Shown: positions 1 to 7,940 of the stretch, one piece after another | Layout: every line of letters begins with the position of its first letter | Position numbering within the stretch: the stretch's first letter is position 1 | Source: Nitrospina sp. | Lineage (GTDB): Bacteria > Nitrospinota > Nitrospinia > Nitrospinales > VA-1 | NCBI GenBank assembly: GCA_018665625.1 | Contig: JABJCF010000039.1 | Coordinates: forward strand, 1 to 20,023 | Direction: 5' to 3' | Length of the DNA stretch: 20,023 nt | Program-made: the position numbers and the translations under genes | Notes under the pieces: generated by a model | Seen by the model: only the letters and a program-made list of their open reading frames with translations | What the model was told of the DNA's origin: nothing | Databases searched by the model: none

Positions 1-106
1 CTTTCTTATTATTTCTTTTTTCGTGGTTGTTCAAAAACCATTTTCGACCGATTGCTGAATAAAAACACGGACCTTCTTTACCATTTTTCTCTGGAAATAG
101 GGTTTT

Positions 107-1399
107 TCAGGGACGACTAATTATCTTTCTCAAAGGAGACTTTAAATCATGGGAAACGATATAAGCAAAGTCTTCTAAATCTTTATTACTTCTTTCAAGA
201 ATGTTATTTGTCTTCTCTAATTGGTTTGAGTATCTCTTCAACTCCTTCTCTGCTTTCCTCCTATAGGTAATATCAGTTGAAATACCACCTAACCCGTATA
301 TTTTCCCATCGCTACCTTTTACGGGAAACTTTATTGAAATATAATCGTGTACACCGTCTTCCAAGGGTGCCTGCTCTTCTAATTCGAAAAGGGTATTTGT
401 TTTTAATACCTGTATATCATTTTCCCGAAATTTTTCAGCAAAATCCTTCTCAAAAATATCCAAATCTGTTTTCCCTTTGATCTCTTCACAGGTAAGATTA
501 AAAATTTTCTCAAACTGTTTATTAATCAGGATATAGCGTCCCTCAATATCTTTCAGGTAAATAACTGAGCTTGCATTATTGACTATGCTGTTCAGTTGTT
601 CCTGCTTTTCTAACAAAACTTTTCTACTATCATTTAATTCACCACTAAGATTCTGAAAAACTTCCTGAAGTTTGCTAAAACCAGTCAAAATCACATAGAG
701 ACCTATTGAATAAGCCAAAAACCGGAGAAGGTGGACATACCACCAAATTGGATCCCATAAACTGGAAAATTCATATAACAACCCAGCCGAAGCAAAAATG
801 CCGGATTGCAGGGCCAAAAAATAATCCTCCCGAGAATTGTTTTGTTGACTTCGGATTGTAAAAAATATTGCCGAGATGATAAAACCGAATCCCCCGGTAA
901 TATTTAAAAACGTGGCTGACGGAGAAAAATCGCCTTGCAAAATCATTAGAGGAAGCGAGTCTGAAAAAATAAAAGAAAACGCACAAAACGCAAAACAACC
1001 TAGACCAAATAAAATTAGAGATCGGATTGGGTTTAGGATTTTATTGGGTAATTTCCTAAAGCAAACGAAAGAAAAAAGTAAACCTCCTAAAAATAACCGT
1101 GAACTATGGAACCATACAAACAGATTCCCCTCTTCAAACATGGAATGAAATAAATCAAAAATTCCCATTCCAAGTAGCCCACACGATAGCCAAAAATAAT
1201 GGGGTTGGCTCTTTTCCTTGGCGGCGATAATAAGAAAAGATGAAACAATCAAAGCCATCGCGACACCCAAAGCCACCAGGGTCGCATGATAAGATATGTG
1301 AATATCTTGATGTGATGAATATAAGGTGGTTATGGAAACGCTAATCCCAACGGGAAAAACGGCTCCCCATAAAATTATTCCTGAATAATGCCTAAACAT
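107..1399 (-). CDS. MASE3-like/PAS membrane histidine kinase, truncated after the H-box
   Basis: Membrane sensor protein of 430 residues. The N-terminal ~245 residues hold about eight hydrophobic segments and a 'GMGIFDLFHSMF' stretch that resembles MASE3 sensor domains. A short coiled linker follows, then a PAS domain (about residues 265-380, 'NNASSVIYLKDIEGRYILIN', ending 'GGISTDITYRRKAE'), then a HisKA helix with the H-box 'VSHDLKSPLRKI'. The protein stops only 13 residues after the phospho-acceptor His, so the rest of the dimerisation helices and the whole ATP-binding domain are missing. The same frame stays open past the TGA to the window edge (see findings). I chose ATG 1399 because GAGGG sits 5 nt upstream; ATG 1411 and TTG 1414 are alternatives with weaker sites. 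As written it cannot autophosphorylate. It is probably a decaying kinase gene, less likely a stand-alone sensor that acts on another kinase. Confidence 0.8.
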   Translation of the reverse strand: MFRHYSGIILWGAVFPVGISVSITTLYSSHQDIHISYHATLVALGVAMALIVSSFLIIAAKEKSQPHYFWLSCGLLGMGIFDLFHSMFEEGNLFVWFHSSRLFLGGLLFSFVCFRKLPNKILNPIRSLILFGLGCFAFCAFSFIFSDSLPLMILQGDFSPSATFLNITGGFGFIISAIFFTIRSQQNNSREDYFLALQSGIFASAGLLYEFSSLWDPIWWYVHLLRFLAYSIGLYVILTGFSKLQEVFQNLSGELNDSRKVLLEKQEQLNSIVNNASSVIYLKDIEGRYILINKQFEKIFNLTCEEIKGKTDLDIFEKDFAEKFRENDIQVLKTNTLFELEEQAPLEDGVHDYISIKFPVKGSDGKIYGLGGISTDITYRRKAEKELKRYSNQLEKTNNILERSNKDLEDFAYIVSHDLKSPLRKIISRP

Positions 1400-1524
1400 A
1401 TCAACCCTCATCAAACTTATACCGAAAATTAATGTTATTCTTTAGGATATTATATTCTTTTCTAGGGGAATTAAAGAAAAACATTAAAATTTATTTGGAA
1501 ACAAGCTGGGGGAGTTAAGAGATT

Positions 1525-1929
1525 TTATTTGCTGGAAAAAATAGTTTTTAGCGTAAAAAAGCCATAACCAATTAATAGTAAAGCGATTAGACCGCTCGAG
1601 AAGGAATTCTGGCCCACTGCGCTGGTGAAAACGAAAACTCCGGCTCCACTTAATACAAGGCCCAGAAAAAAGTAACCCGCAGTTCTATAGAATGGCGTTT
1701 TAGTTACCGGTTTTTCTATTACATCTCGTTTTTGCTTGAGTTGCCAGCGCCACCTTAAAACATAGTACGTTTGCCTAACCCAATTGATCAGCCCACCATC
1801 TTCAATCAGACTGGTCCGACAATACATGCACTGGCTATCGGTATTGCGGTTGGGGAAACCACAATTGAGGCACAGCTTTGAGTCTTGATTGCCGCTTAAC
1901 GTTGTTGGCTCTTTTTTAGGGTCATCCAT
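1525..1929 (-). CDS. small zinc-ribbon, two-helix membrane protein
   Basis: Protein of 134 residues, function unknown. The N-terminus carries a zinc-ribbon with two Cys pairs (C20-x2-C23 and C34-x2-C37, 'CLNCGFPNRNTDSQCMYC'), followed by a basic amphipathic linker ('RWRWQLKQKR'). Two hydrophobic segments near residues 85-108 and 110-130 make a helical hairpin. This arrangement puts the zinc finger and the short C-terminal tail on the same side, most likely the cytoplasm. A GGAG sits upstream of the ATG with about 5 nt spacing, which supports the start. It reads in the same direction as the sensor gene downstream, separated by about 125 nt. No family name can be assigned from the sequence alone; zinc-ribbon membrane proteins of this type are generally uncharacterised. 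Confidence 0.8.
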   Translation of the reverse strand: MDDPKKEPTTLSGNQDSKLCLNCGFPNRNTDSQCMYCRTSLIEDGGLINWVRQTYYVLRWRWQLKQKRDVIEKPVTKTPFYRTAGYFFLGLVLSGAGVFVFTSAVGQNSFSSGLIALLLIGYGFFTLKTIFSSK

Positions 1930-2051
1930 TTATTACTCCAGGTTATCCAGCCTTATCGGCTGCAGGAAGAAATAAGTTTAAAAAACCTTTTTGTGGCAAG
2001 ATTAAAAGATTTTAGTACTAATAAACAAGAGTGTCAATTGCCATTGGATAT

Positions 2052-2080
2052 TTGATAACCGCCCTCTTTTTATTTAGATT
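2052..2080 (+). promoter_or_regulatory. possible sigma-70 promoter for the FGE-like gene
   Basis: TTGATA (2052-2057) and TAGATT (2075-2080) are separated by 17 nt, matching 5/6 and 4/6 of the -35 and -10 consensus. They lie in an AT-rich divergent gap and would give a leader of about 80 nt before the start at 2165. Such matches are common in AT-rich DNA. Confidence 0.3.
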
Positions 2081-2164
2081 AGAATTAGATTTACTAATTT
2101 TGCTGATTGCCATGAAGCATCGTTTTCTCTATAATCCGTTTTTTACAAATCCCCATTTACAACA

Positions 2165-2956
2165 ATGAAAACCATACTTTTATTATTATTTTCCTTTTCT
2201 CTGAGTTTCTCCGCCCATGCTGAAAATTTGGCATCAGAGGGCATGGTATTGATCCCCAAAGGCCCCTTCCAGATGGGGAGCAAAAAATCCATGTTGGAGC
2301 TAAGACCCCATGATTTATTCAACACCGATCGACACACATTGGGTCCTGAAAATCCTGCGCACGAAGTCTACCTCGATAGTTTTTACATCGATATTTATGA
2401 AGTAACCAATGAGGCCTATGCAAAATTCATAAAAGAAACCGATGGTAAAGAGCCGAGAGGTTGGAGTAATCCAAAATTTAAGGAGCCACAGCAACCCGTT
2501 GTGGGGGTTTCCTGGAAAGAAGCAGTGACGTTTTGTAAATGGCAAAACAAGCGGTTGCCAACAGAAGCAGAGTGGGAAAAAGCAGGGAGAGGAAAACAAC
2601 ACGTCATATATCCCTGGGGAAACACACAGCCCGACTCAAGCAAGCTTAATTATAACAATGAAACTAAAATGACCACTGCGGTGGGTTCATTTGAAAGCGG
2701 AAAATCTAGTTATGGTGTCTATGATCTTTCCGGAAATGCATCCGAATGGGTGAACGACTGGCACTTTCCCGAATACTATTTATTCTCGCCAAAGGAAAAT
2801 CCTCCTGGGCCAGAAAAAGGCCAGTACAAAATCATTCGAGGGGGTAGCTGGAGGAACAAAGCTGAAGGTGTTGATCTGGTCTATAGAAACGCCACCACTC
2901 CAAAAAATCGGTCATTGGCCATTGGCTTTCGCTGCGCTCGCAAGGCTACGCCTTGA
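2165..2956 (+). CDS. exported SUMF1/FGE-sulfatase-like domain protein (non-FGE type)
   Basis: Protein of 263 residues with a clear cleavable signal peptide (basic 'MK', leucine/phenylalanine-rich core, 'FSAHA' cleavage region near residue 19), so it acts in the periplasm or on the cell surface. The rest is one formylglycine-generating-enzyme-like sulfatase domain. Visible landmarks are 'MVLIPKGPFQMGS', 'VYLDSFYIDIYEVTNEAYAKF', 'PVVGVSWKEAVTFCKW', 'KRLPTEAEWEKAGRG', 'YPWGN', 'YGVYDLSGNASEWVNDW' and 'IIRGGSWR...GFRCAR'. True FGE enzymes carry a Cys pair just after the GGS motif; here that region reads 'GGSWRNKAEGVDLVYRNA' with no Cys, so sulfatase activation is not expected. Related domains act as structural or ligand-binding modules and in other oxidoreductases, so the role here is unknown. 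The Shine-Dalgarno site is weak. The last codons sit in a small palindrome, CAAGGC-TAC-GCCTTG (2941-2955). Confidence 0.9.
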   Translation: MKTILLLLFSFSLSFSAHAENLASEGMVLIPKGPFQMGSKKSMLELRPHDLFNTDRHTLGPENPAHEVYLDSFYIDIYEVTNEAYAKFIKETDGKEPRGWSNPKFKEPQQPVVGVSWKEAVTFCKWQNKRLPTEAEWEKAGRGKQHVIYPWGNTQPDSSKLNYNNETKMTTAVGSFESGKSSYGVYDLSGNASEWVNDWHFPEYYLFSPKENPPGPEKGQYKIIRGGSWRNKAEGVDLVYRNATTPKNRSLAIGFRCARKATP

Positions 2957-3019
2957 AGAAATGTTAACTAGCCTATAGTAAAAGACTTGGCAGTAATTAT
3001 CTGCTTGACCGGCATCGAC

Positions 3020-4219
3020 CTATTTCCCGCGAGCGTAGCTCACTATTTTATCCAATAGAATATTGGCAATTTCTTTCTTCGACATTCGAGGCAGGTTTTC
3101 AATTTTCTCATTAGAGTCGATAAAGGTCACCTGGTTACTGTCAGATTGGAACCCGATCCCCGGTGCACTGATATCGTTGGCAACAATCAAGTCGAGTTTC
3201 TTATTCCTTAATTTTTCAAGTGCACTCTGAATCAGGTTTTGGGTTTCTGCCGCAAACCCAACCACGAACTGCTGCGTTTTAATTTTCGAAACTTCCATTA
3301 GAATATCTTTAGTAGGAACAAGGTTTAGCGTTAGGGCTCCATCGCTATGCTTTTTAATTTTTTCTTTTTCGAGTTTTTGTGCAGTGAAATCGCCCACTGC
3401 CGCCGACATCACCAGCACATCGCATTCAGGCAAACATTGCTGAACCAGGCTATTCATCTCGGCTGCCGTTTTACAAGGCTTGAAATTCACTCCTCCCGGC
3501 GAGTCCAGAAAAGTGGGGCCGCTGACAAGAGTCACCTCGGCCCCTCGGGCTTTTGCCTGATCGGCTATGGCATATCCCATTTTCCCAGAAGAAGGATTCG
3601 ATAAATAACGCACCGGATCCAACGGTTCTTGCGTCGGCCCGGCAGTCACTAGAATACGCAAACCTTGCAGATCTTGAAGTTTTTCAAAATGCCCCTTTAC
3701 CCTTGCAAAAATCGTGTCGAGATTAGCCAGACGTCCCGGTCCGGTGGTCCCACAAGCCAACTCCCCCTCTTCGGGATCGATAAACTCAACATCTCGTGAT
3801 TTTAATTTTGCAATATTATCCTGCACCGCCAGGTTTTTCCACATTCCTTCATTCATGGCGGGTGCAACCATTACCGGACCTTTAAATGCCAGGTACAAAT
3901 TGCTCAACGGGTCATCTGCCAAACCATTTGCCATCTTCCCAAGAGTCGATGCAGTGGCAGGAACTACAAGCATCAGATCGGCGTTTTCAGCAACGCGGAT
4001 ATGTTCCATATCTGCCGAATTCTGTGAATTAAAAAGCTGATGGTAAACCGGATTTCCAGAAAGAGCTTCCAAAGTCAAAGGGGTCACAAACTGACCGGCG
4101 TTGGCACTCATGGTAACCCGTACCTCGGCCCCCTCTTTCACAAGCATCCTTAATAATTCCACAGCTTTATAGGCCGCAATTCCGGCCGATACCGCCAGCG
4201 CAATTTTTTTGTTTTTCAT
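3020..4219 (-). CDS. coaBC: bifunctional phosphopantothenoylcysteine decarboxylase / phosphopantothenate-cysteine ligase
   Basis: Catalyses two steps of coenzyme A synthesis in the cytoplasm: CTP-dependent joining of 4'-phosphopantothenate and cysteine (CoaB), then FMN-dependent decarboxylation to 4'-phosphopantetheine (CoaC). It has 399 residues, close to the usual ~400. The N-terminal CoaC half shows His73 in 'MEHIRVAENADL', the 'PAMNEGMW' motif (120-127) and the reactive Cys156 in 'ELACGTTGPGRL'. The CoaB half starts near residue 187 with 'VTAGPTQEPLDPVRYLSN', 'SSGKMGYA', 'PTKDIL' and 'ANDISAPGIGF'. ATG 4219 is preferred: the ten extra residues possible upstream begin with TTG and are not part of the family. 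It is divergent from glgA. PanB/C/D, which supply its pathway, are encoded 3 kb away on the other strand. Confidence 0.96.
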   Translation of the reverse strand: MKNKKIALAVSAGIAAYKAVELLRMLVKEGAEVRVTMSANAGQFVTPLTLEALSGNPVYHQLFNSQNSADMEHIRVAENADLMLVVPATASTLGKMANGLADDPLSNLYLAFKGPVMVAPAMNEGMWKNLAVQDNIAKLKSRDVEFIDPEEGELACGTTGPGRLANLDTIFARVKGHFEKLQDLQGLRILVTAGPTQEPLDPVRYLSNPSSGKMGYAIADQAKARGAEVTLVSGPTFLDSPGGVNFKPCKTAAEMNSLVQQCLPECDVLVMSAAVGDFTAQKLEKEKIKKHSDGALTLNLVPTKDILMEVSKIKTQQFVVGFAAETQNLIQSALEKLRNKKLDLIVANDISAPGIGFQSDSNQVTFIDSNEKIENLPRMSKKEIANILLDKIVSYARGK

Positions 4220-4248
4220 CTCATGCTTTTTTAGTGTTAGATAAATCA

Positions 4249-4277
4249 ATTATAATTACTAATTCCAATGCAATCAA
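4249..4277 (-). promoter_or_regulatory. promoter for coaBC
   Basis: On the minus strand TTGATT (4277-4272) is followed after exactly 17 nt by a perfect TATAAT (4254-4249). The predicted start of transcription lies near 4242, about 23 nt before the coaBC ATG. Seen in sequence; activity is inferred. Confidence 0.5.
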
Positions 4278-4340
4278 TGATTTTGAGGAACATTTAGCTT
4301 CGATTGACTTTTGTTCGTGCATTTCATAAGGTGCAACCTT

Positions 4341-5801
4341 ATGAGTTCATCCTTAAAAATTCTATTGGTTGCAGCTGAAGTATTTCCATTTGCCAAAACG
4401 GGTGGGTTGGCTGATGTCGCAGGGTCTCTTCCCTCTTCTCTTAAAAAATTGGGCCATGATGTTCGCGTCCTGCTTCCTAAATACCCATGCACAGAGTCAC
4501 AACCTATCCGTTCTCTGGATCTGGAAATAGAAATCCCAAACTCGACAGAGAAAGCAACCCTGTTTGAAGGTCAGTTGCCAGAAAATGTTCCTGTTTATCT
4601 GGTAGGAAACGACACCTATTTTGACCGGGAACATCTCTATGGAGAACCGGGGACAGAATATAGCGACAATGCCGAGCGTTTTGCTTTCTTAAGTCAAGCC
4701 GCGTTGGAAACTTGCAAGGCCCTGGATTTTCAACCCGACATCATTCACTGCAATGACTGGCATACAGGTCTGATTCCTGTTTATCTTAAATCTCTTTATT
4801 TGAAAAAAAAATGGTACTCAAAGATACGAACCCTGTTTTCCATTCATAACCTTGGCTATCAGGGTAATTTCTCTATGGAAAAATTTTCTGCCACCGGCCT
4901 CCCCGATAAATTCGCAGGCTCTGACGGAATCGAATTTTATGGAAAAATAAGTTTTTTAAAATCGGGCTTACTATTTTCAGATACTTTAAATACGGTCAGT
5001 CCAAGGTACTGCCAGGAAATACAAACTGCCGGATTAGGGTTTGGAATGGAAGGTATTTTGCAGCAGCGATCAAAAGACCTAACAGGAATTTTAAATGGAG
5101 TCGATTACTCGGTCTGGAACCCTGCCACAGATAAGCTGATTGCCGAACCCTATGATTCACTTTCTAAAAAACAAAAATGTCGAGAGGCATTGATCAATAA
5201 ATTCTCTCTCAAAATAGATAAAAACACCCCCTTGCTATGTATGATTTCTCGTCTTTCCAGCCAGAAAGGAATTGACCTTTTAATGGAGGTTTCCGAAGAC
5301 ATCAAAGAAAAAAAATTGGCCCTTCTGGTATTAGGCCAAGGCGATTCAAAATACGAATCTTTTTTCAGCCAATTGTCCGACTCCAATCCCAACCGGTACG
5401 CAACAGCATTGACTTTCGATGACACTCTGGCTCATCAGATTCTTGCAGGAAGCGATATGTTTTTGATGCCCTCCACCTATGAGCCCTGCGGCCTCACACA
5501 AATGTATGCTTTAAAATACGGTACGGTTCCTTTGGTTAGTTCTGTTGGAGGGCTGGATGACTCTATTCAAACCTTTGATGGGAAAATAGGGACCGGCTTT
5601 AAATTTGCACCCAATGATAAAAATTCTTTGTTACTGGCCCTTAAAAAGGCCTTGGCCTGTTTTTCAGACAAATCTAGCTGGGAATGTCTGGTAAATAATG
5701 GAATGTCCAAGGATTTTAGCTGGGATAACGCAGGGGGAAAATATTCCGACCTTTACCAGGAAATTTACAATTCCGCCCCCAGCCATAAAACATTGCAATA
5801 A
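4341..5801 (+). CDS. glgA: glycogen (starch) synthase, ADP-glucose type, GT5 family
   Basis: Transfers glucose from ADP-glucose to the non-reducing end of alpha-1,4-glucan chains. The protein has 486 residues, the usual bacterial GlgA size, with the GT-B fold. The GT5 start is clear: 'ILLVAAEVFPFAKTGGLADVAGSLP', with the KTGGLADV ADP-glucose/glucan site. Others are 'IIHCNDWHTGLIPVYLK', 'FSIHNLGYQGNF', 'LNGVDYSVWNP' (start of the C-terminal domain), 'SRLSSQKGIDLL' and the acceptor/donor loop 'EPCGLTQMYALKYGTVPLV...GGLDD'. ATG 4341 is chosen because AAGGTG lies 7 nt upstream; an in-frame TTG at 4311 is less likely. It begins a plus-strand run continuing into a receiver-domain gene 30 nt downstream. 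No glgB, glgC or glgP is in the window, so the role in glycogen storage is inferred from the enzyme family only. Confidence 0.96.
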   Translation: MSSSLKILLVAAEVFPFAKTGGLADVAGSLPSSLKKLGHDVRVLLPKYPCTESQPIRSLDLEIEIPNSTEKATLFEGQLPENVPVYLVGNDTYFDREHLYGEPGTEYSDNAERFAFLSQAALETCKALDFQPDIIHCNDWHTGLIPVYLKSLYLKKKWYSKIRTLFSIHNLGYQGNFSMEKFSATGLPDKFAGSDGIEFYGKISFLKSGLLFSDTLNTVSPRYCQEIQTAGLGFGMEGILQQRSKDLTGILNGVDYSVWNPATDKLIAEPYDSLSKKQKCREALINKFSLKIDKNTPLLCMISRLSSQKGIDLLMEVSEDIKEKKLALLVLGQGDSKYESFFSQLSDSNPNRYATALTFDDTLAHQILAGSDMFLMPSTYEPCGLTQMYALKYGTVPLVSSVGGLDDSIQTFDGKIGTGFKFAPNDKNSLLLALKKALACFSDKSSWECLVNNGMSKDFSWDNAGGKYSDLYQEIYNSAPSHKTLQ

Positions 5802-5831
5802 TAGCCCGATTATTATAAAAACTAAACGCGG

Positions 5832-6230
5832 ATGATGCTTGGGCATTTCTCTGCGCAATTTATAAATTTAACATTCATTCTGATTTTGACTTCAAAAAAC
5901 ATCCTTATAGTTGATGACCCCAAGGGTCAGAATCAACCCTGCTACAAAGAACTCGAAAATGAGGGTTTTTCAATTTCCATTATCAACTCGGTAGAGGAAG
6001 CATTAAATAGCGAAGAAAAACCACAACTCATTATTCTTGACTCAAAATTAAACGGTGAATGCAGCGAATCATCGATTGAAAAATTAAAAACCAAAAATGT
6101 CCCCATAATTCTTTGCTCAGAATGGGGAAAAGATAAGCTGAGCTTCTCTATATGGGCTTCGGAAGTGAATGTCGTCAAATCTGGCGATTACAGAGATTTG
6201 AAATTGTCCATCAAGGAAATTCTAAGTTAG
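5832..6230 (+). CDS. stand-alone response-regulator receiver domain
   Basis: Protein of up to 132 residues made only of a divergent CheY-like receiver domain. In the 132-residue numbering the acidic pair is D28/D29 ('NILIVDD'), the phospho-acceptor is D70 ('LIILDSKLNGE'), the switch Ser is S96 ('IILCSEW') and the conserved Lys is K116 ('VVKSGD'). All key positions are kept, so it should be phosphorylatable. There is no output domain. The start is uncertain: ATG 5832 or 5835 give about 20 hydrophobic residues before the domain, while an in-frame TTG at 5886 would begin right at the domain ('TSKNILIVDD'). None has a good Shine-Dalgarno site. It lies between glgA and a deoxynucleoside kinase gene, 30 nt and 16 nt away, so it is probably co-transcribed. 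No cognate kinase is obvious; the sensor at the left edge of the window is broken. Confidence 0.82.
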   Translation: MMLGHFSAQFINLTFILILTSKNILIVDDPKGQNQPCYKELENEGFSISIINSVEEALNSEEKPQLIILDSKLNGECSESSIEKLKTKNVPIILCSEWGKDKLSFSIWASEVNVVKSGDYRDLKLSIKEILS

Positions 6231-6246
6231 CCGGGAAAACGCAACG

Positions 6247-6897
6247 ATGCCAAAATCTACAATCGAACCTCGATTTATTGCAATTGAAGGAGCCATTGGT
6301 GCTGGAAAAACATCTCTGGTTAACCTTCTTGGCGAAGAGTATGGCGCTCGGCTGATTCTGGAAGACACCGAATCCAATCCTTTTATATCCAAGTTTTATG
6401 AAGATAAAGAGGCCTACTCCTTTCAGACCCAGGTTTTTTTTTTACTGAGCCGATACAACCAATATATGCAACTGGCGCAAAGAGACCTGTTCAATTCGGT
6501 CGTAGTCATTGACTATTTGTTTCAACGCGACAAAGTTTTCGCACGGCTCAATTTAGAAGACCATGAGTTTAATTTGTACGAACAAATTTTTAGCCTGATT
6601 GATGCCAAAGCCCCGAAACCGGATTTGGTCATTTATTTACAGGCCAGCACAGAAGTTTTACAAGAAAGAGTTGCTAAGCGAGGAAGAGAATATGAAGCTT
6701 TTATGGACCCAGATTACCTTGATTCGGTAAACAAAGCCTTCAATAATTTCTTTTTTTATTATTCTGAAACACCTCTTTTGGTCATAAATACCAATGAGAT
6801 CGACTTCGTTGAAAAAAAATGTGACCTGGAAGAGTTGATTAACAAGATCAACAGCCATAAAATAGGCCGAGAATATTACAATCCGCTTGGATCCTGA
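6247..6897 (+). CDS. deoxynucleoside kinase (dCK/dGK/TK2-like family)
   Basis: Phosphorylates deoxyribonucleosides with ATP in the nucleotide salvage pathway. The 216-residue protein starts with a P-loop, 'IEGAIGAGKTS' (residues 13-23). It then shows the family pattern 'LEDTESNPFISKFYED', the bacterial form of the DRS motif ('IDYLFQRDKVFARL'), 'PDLVIYLQAS', and the arginine-rich lid 'RVAKRGREYE'. The C-terminal helix 'YLDSVNKAFNNFFFYY' is also typical. This is the group often annotated deoxyguanosine/deoxyadenosine kinase; the preferred base cannot be read with certainty. ATG 6247 has a GGGA about 10 nt upstream. It follows the receiver-domain gene by 16 nt and precedes panB by about 200 nt. 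A start at the previous frame's ORF can be excluded. Confidence 0.93.
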   Translation: MPKSTIEPRFIAIEGAIGAGKTSLVNLLGEEYGARLILEDTESNPFISKFYEDKEAYSFQTQVFFLLSRYNQYMQLAQRDLFNSVVVIDYLFQRDKVFARLNLEDHEFNLYEQIFSLIDAKAPKPDLVIYLQASTEVLQERVAKRGREYEAFMDPDYLDSVNKAFNNFFFYYSETPLLVINTNEIDFVEKKCDLEELINKINSHKIGREYYNPLGS

Positions 6898-7094
6898 CGG
6901 ACCGGGACGGAGAAAGCTTAGAACTGACAAATAAACGTAAAAAACAGGAAGACCCTTAAGGGCTTTAAGTTTTATACCGCGTTTAAAAAGTCACAATGCT
7001 TCTCTATCGGTATTAGCCGAAAAGGGGTCGTTGAATTTGTTTCCGCCCCCTGCCCCTACCTGTCTGCCCTCCAAGCCGCAACCCGTAAAAATTT

Positions 7095-7940
7095 ATGACG
7101 AATCAACCTGTCACCGCTCCTGCTATTGCGGCAAGAAAAAATTCAGAAAAAAAAATCACCGCTTTGACAGCCTACGATTACAGTTTCGCAAAATTGTTGG
7201 ATTCAACGTCAATCGATATTCTTCTGGTAGGTGATTCTCTGGGAATGGTTTCTCAAGGCCATGAAAACACACTTTCTGTAACCCTTGAAGATGTGATCTA
7301 CCATACTCAAGCTGTAAAACGAGGGGCACAGCGTGCTCTGGTGGTCGCAGACATGCCTTTCATGTCATATCAGGTTTCCGTAGAACAGGCAGTGACCAAT
7401 GCGGGCCGATTGATTCAACAGGGAGGAGCCGCAGCCGTTAAGCTGGAAGGCGGAGCACGAATAGCCAATCAAGTCCAATCCATAGTTCAAGCTGGGATTC
7501 CTGTTATGGGGCATGTGGGTTTGACCCCTCAATCGGTTCATCAGTTTGGTGGATATAAGGTCCAGGGCAAAACCTTTCTCGACTCAAAACAAATAAAACA
7601 GGATGCCAAGGTTTTACAAAAAGCAGGCGTATTCTCTTTAGTTCTGGAAGGAATGCCGGAAGAGCTTGCAACTGAGATCACTCATGATCTGGAAATCCCA
7701 ACCATAGGAATTGGTGCCGGATCAAACTGTGATGGTCAAATTCTTGTTACGCATGACCTGTTGGGATTAAACCCCGACTTTGCTCCCAAATTTGTAAAAC
7801 GCTACGCTCAATTGTCGGATGTAATTCAAAATGCCGTCAGCGAGTTCGTTAATGAGGTAAATAGTGAAGCGTTTCCCGGCCCTGAACACACCTATAATTT
7901 GAAAAAAGGTGCCCTCAAGCAGGTGAATCATGGCAACTGA
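7095..7940 (+). CDS. panB: 3-methyl-2-oxobutanoate hydroxymethyltransferase (ketopantoate hydroxymethyltransferase)
   Basis: First dedicated step of pantothenate synthesis: adds a hydroxymethyl group from 5,10-methylene-tetrahydrofolate to 2-oxoisovalerate, giving ketopantoate. The 281-residue protein is the usual decamer-forming TIM barrel. The metal ligands are in 'LLVGDSLGMV' (D47), 'VVADMPFMSY' (D86) and 'AVKLEGG' (E118), and the catalytic Glu is in 'LVLEGMPEEL' (E185). 'GIPVMGHVGLTPQSVHQFGGYKVQG' and 'PTIGIGAG' are family signatures. The gap before it (6898-7094) holds a CCCTTAAGGG palindrome (6953-6962) but no convincing promoter. The ATG has only a weak ribosome site. Its end overlaps the panC start by 11 nt. 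Confidence 0.97.
   Translation: MTNQPVTAPAIAARKNSEKKITALTAYDYSFAKLLDSTSIDILLVGDSLGMVSQGHENTLSVTLEDVIYHTQAVKRGAQRALVVADMPFMSYQVSVEQAVTNAGRLIQQGGAAAVKLEGGARIANQVQSIVQAGIPVMGHVGLTPQSVHQFGGYKVQGKTFLDSKQIKQDAKVLQKAGVFSLVLEGMPEELATEITHDLEIPTIGIGAGSNCDGQILVTHDLLGLNPDFAPKFVKRYAQLSDVIQNAVSEFVNEVNSEAFPGPEHTYNLKKGALKQVNHGN

Noticed and set aside
2165..2956. Calling this protein a true formylglycine-generating enzyme
   Set aside because: The Cys pair needed after the GGS motif is absent.
4304..4332. TTGACT-17-TAAGGT as a promoter for glgA
   Set aside because: The -10 is poor and overlaps the ribosome-binding site, which would leave a leaderless message without that site.
5915..5927. GACCC-CAA-GGGTC palindrome
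   Set aside because: It is inside the receiver-domain coding region, short and with no sign of regulatory use.
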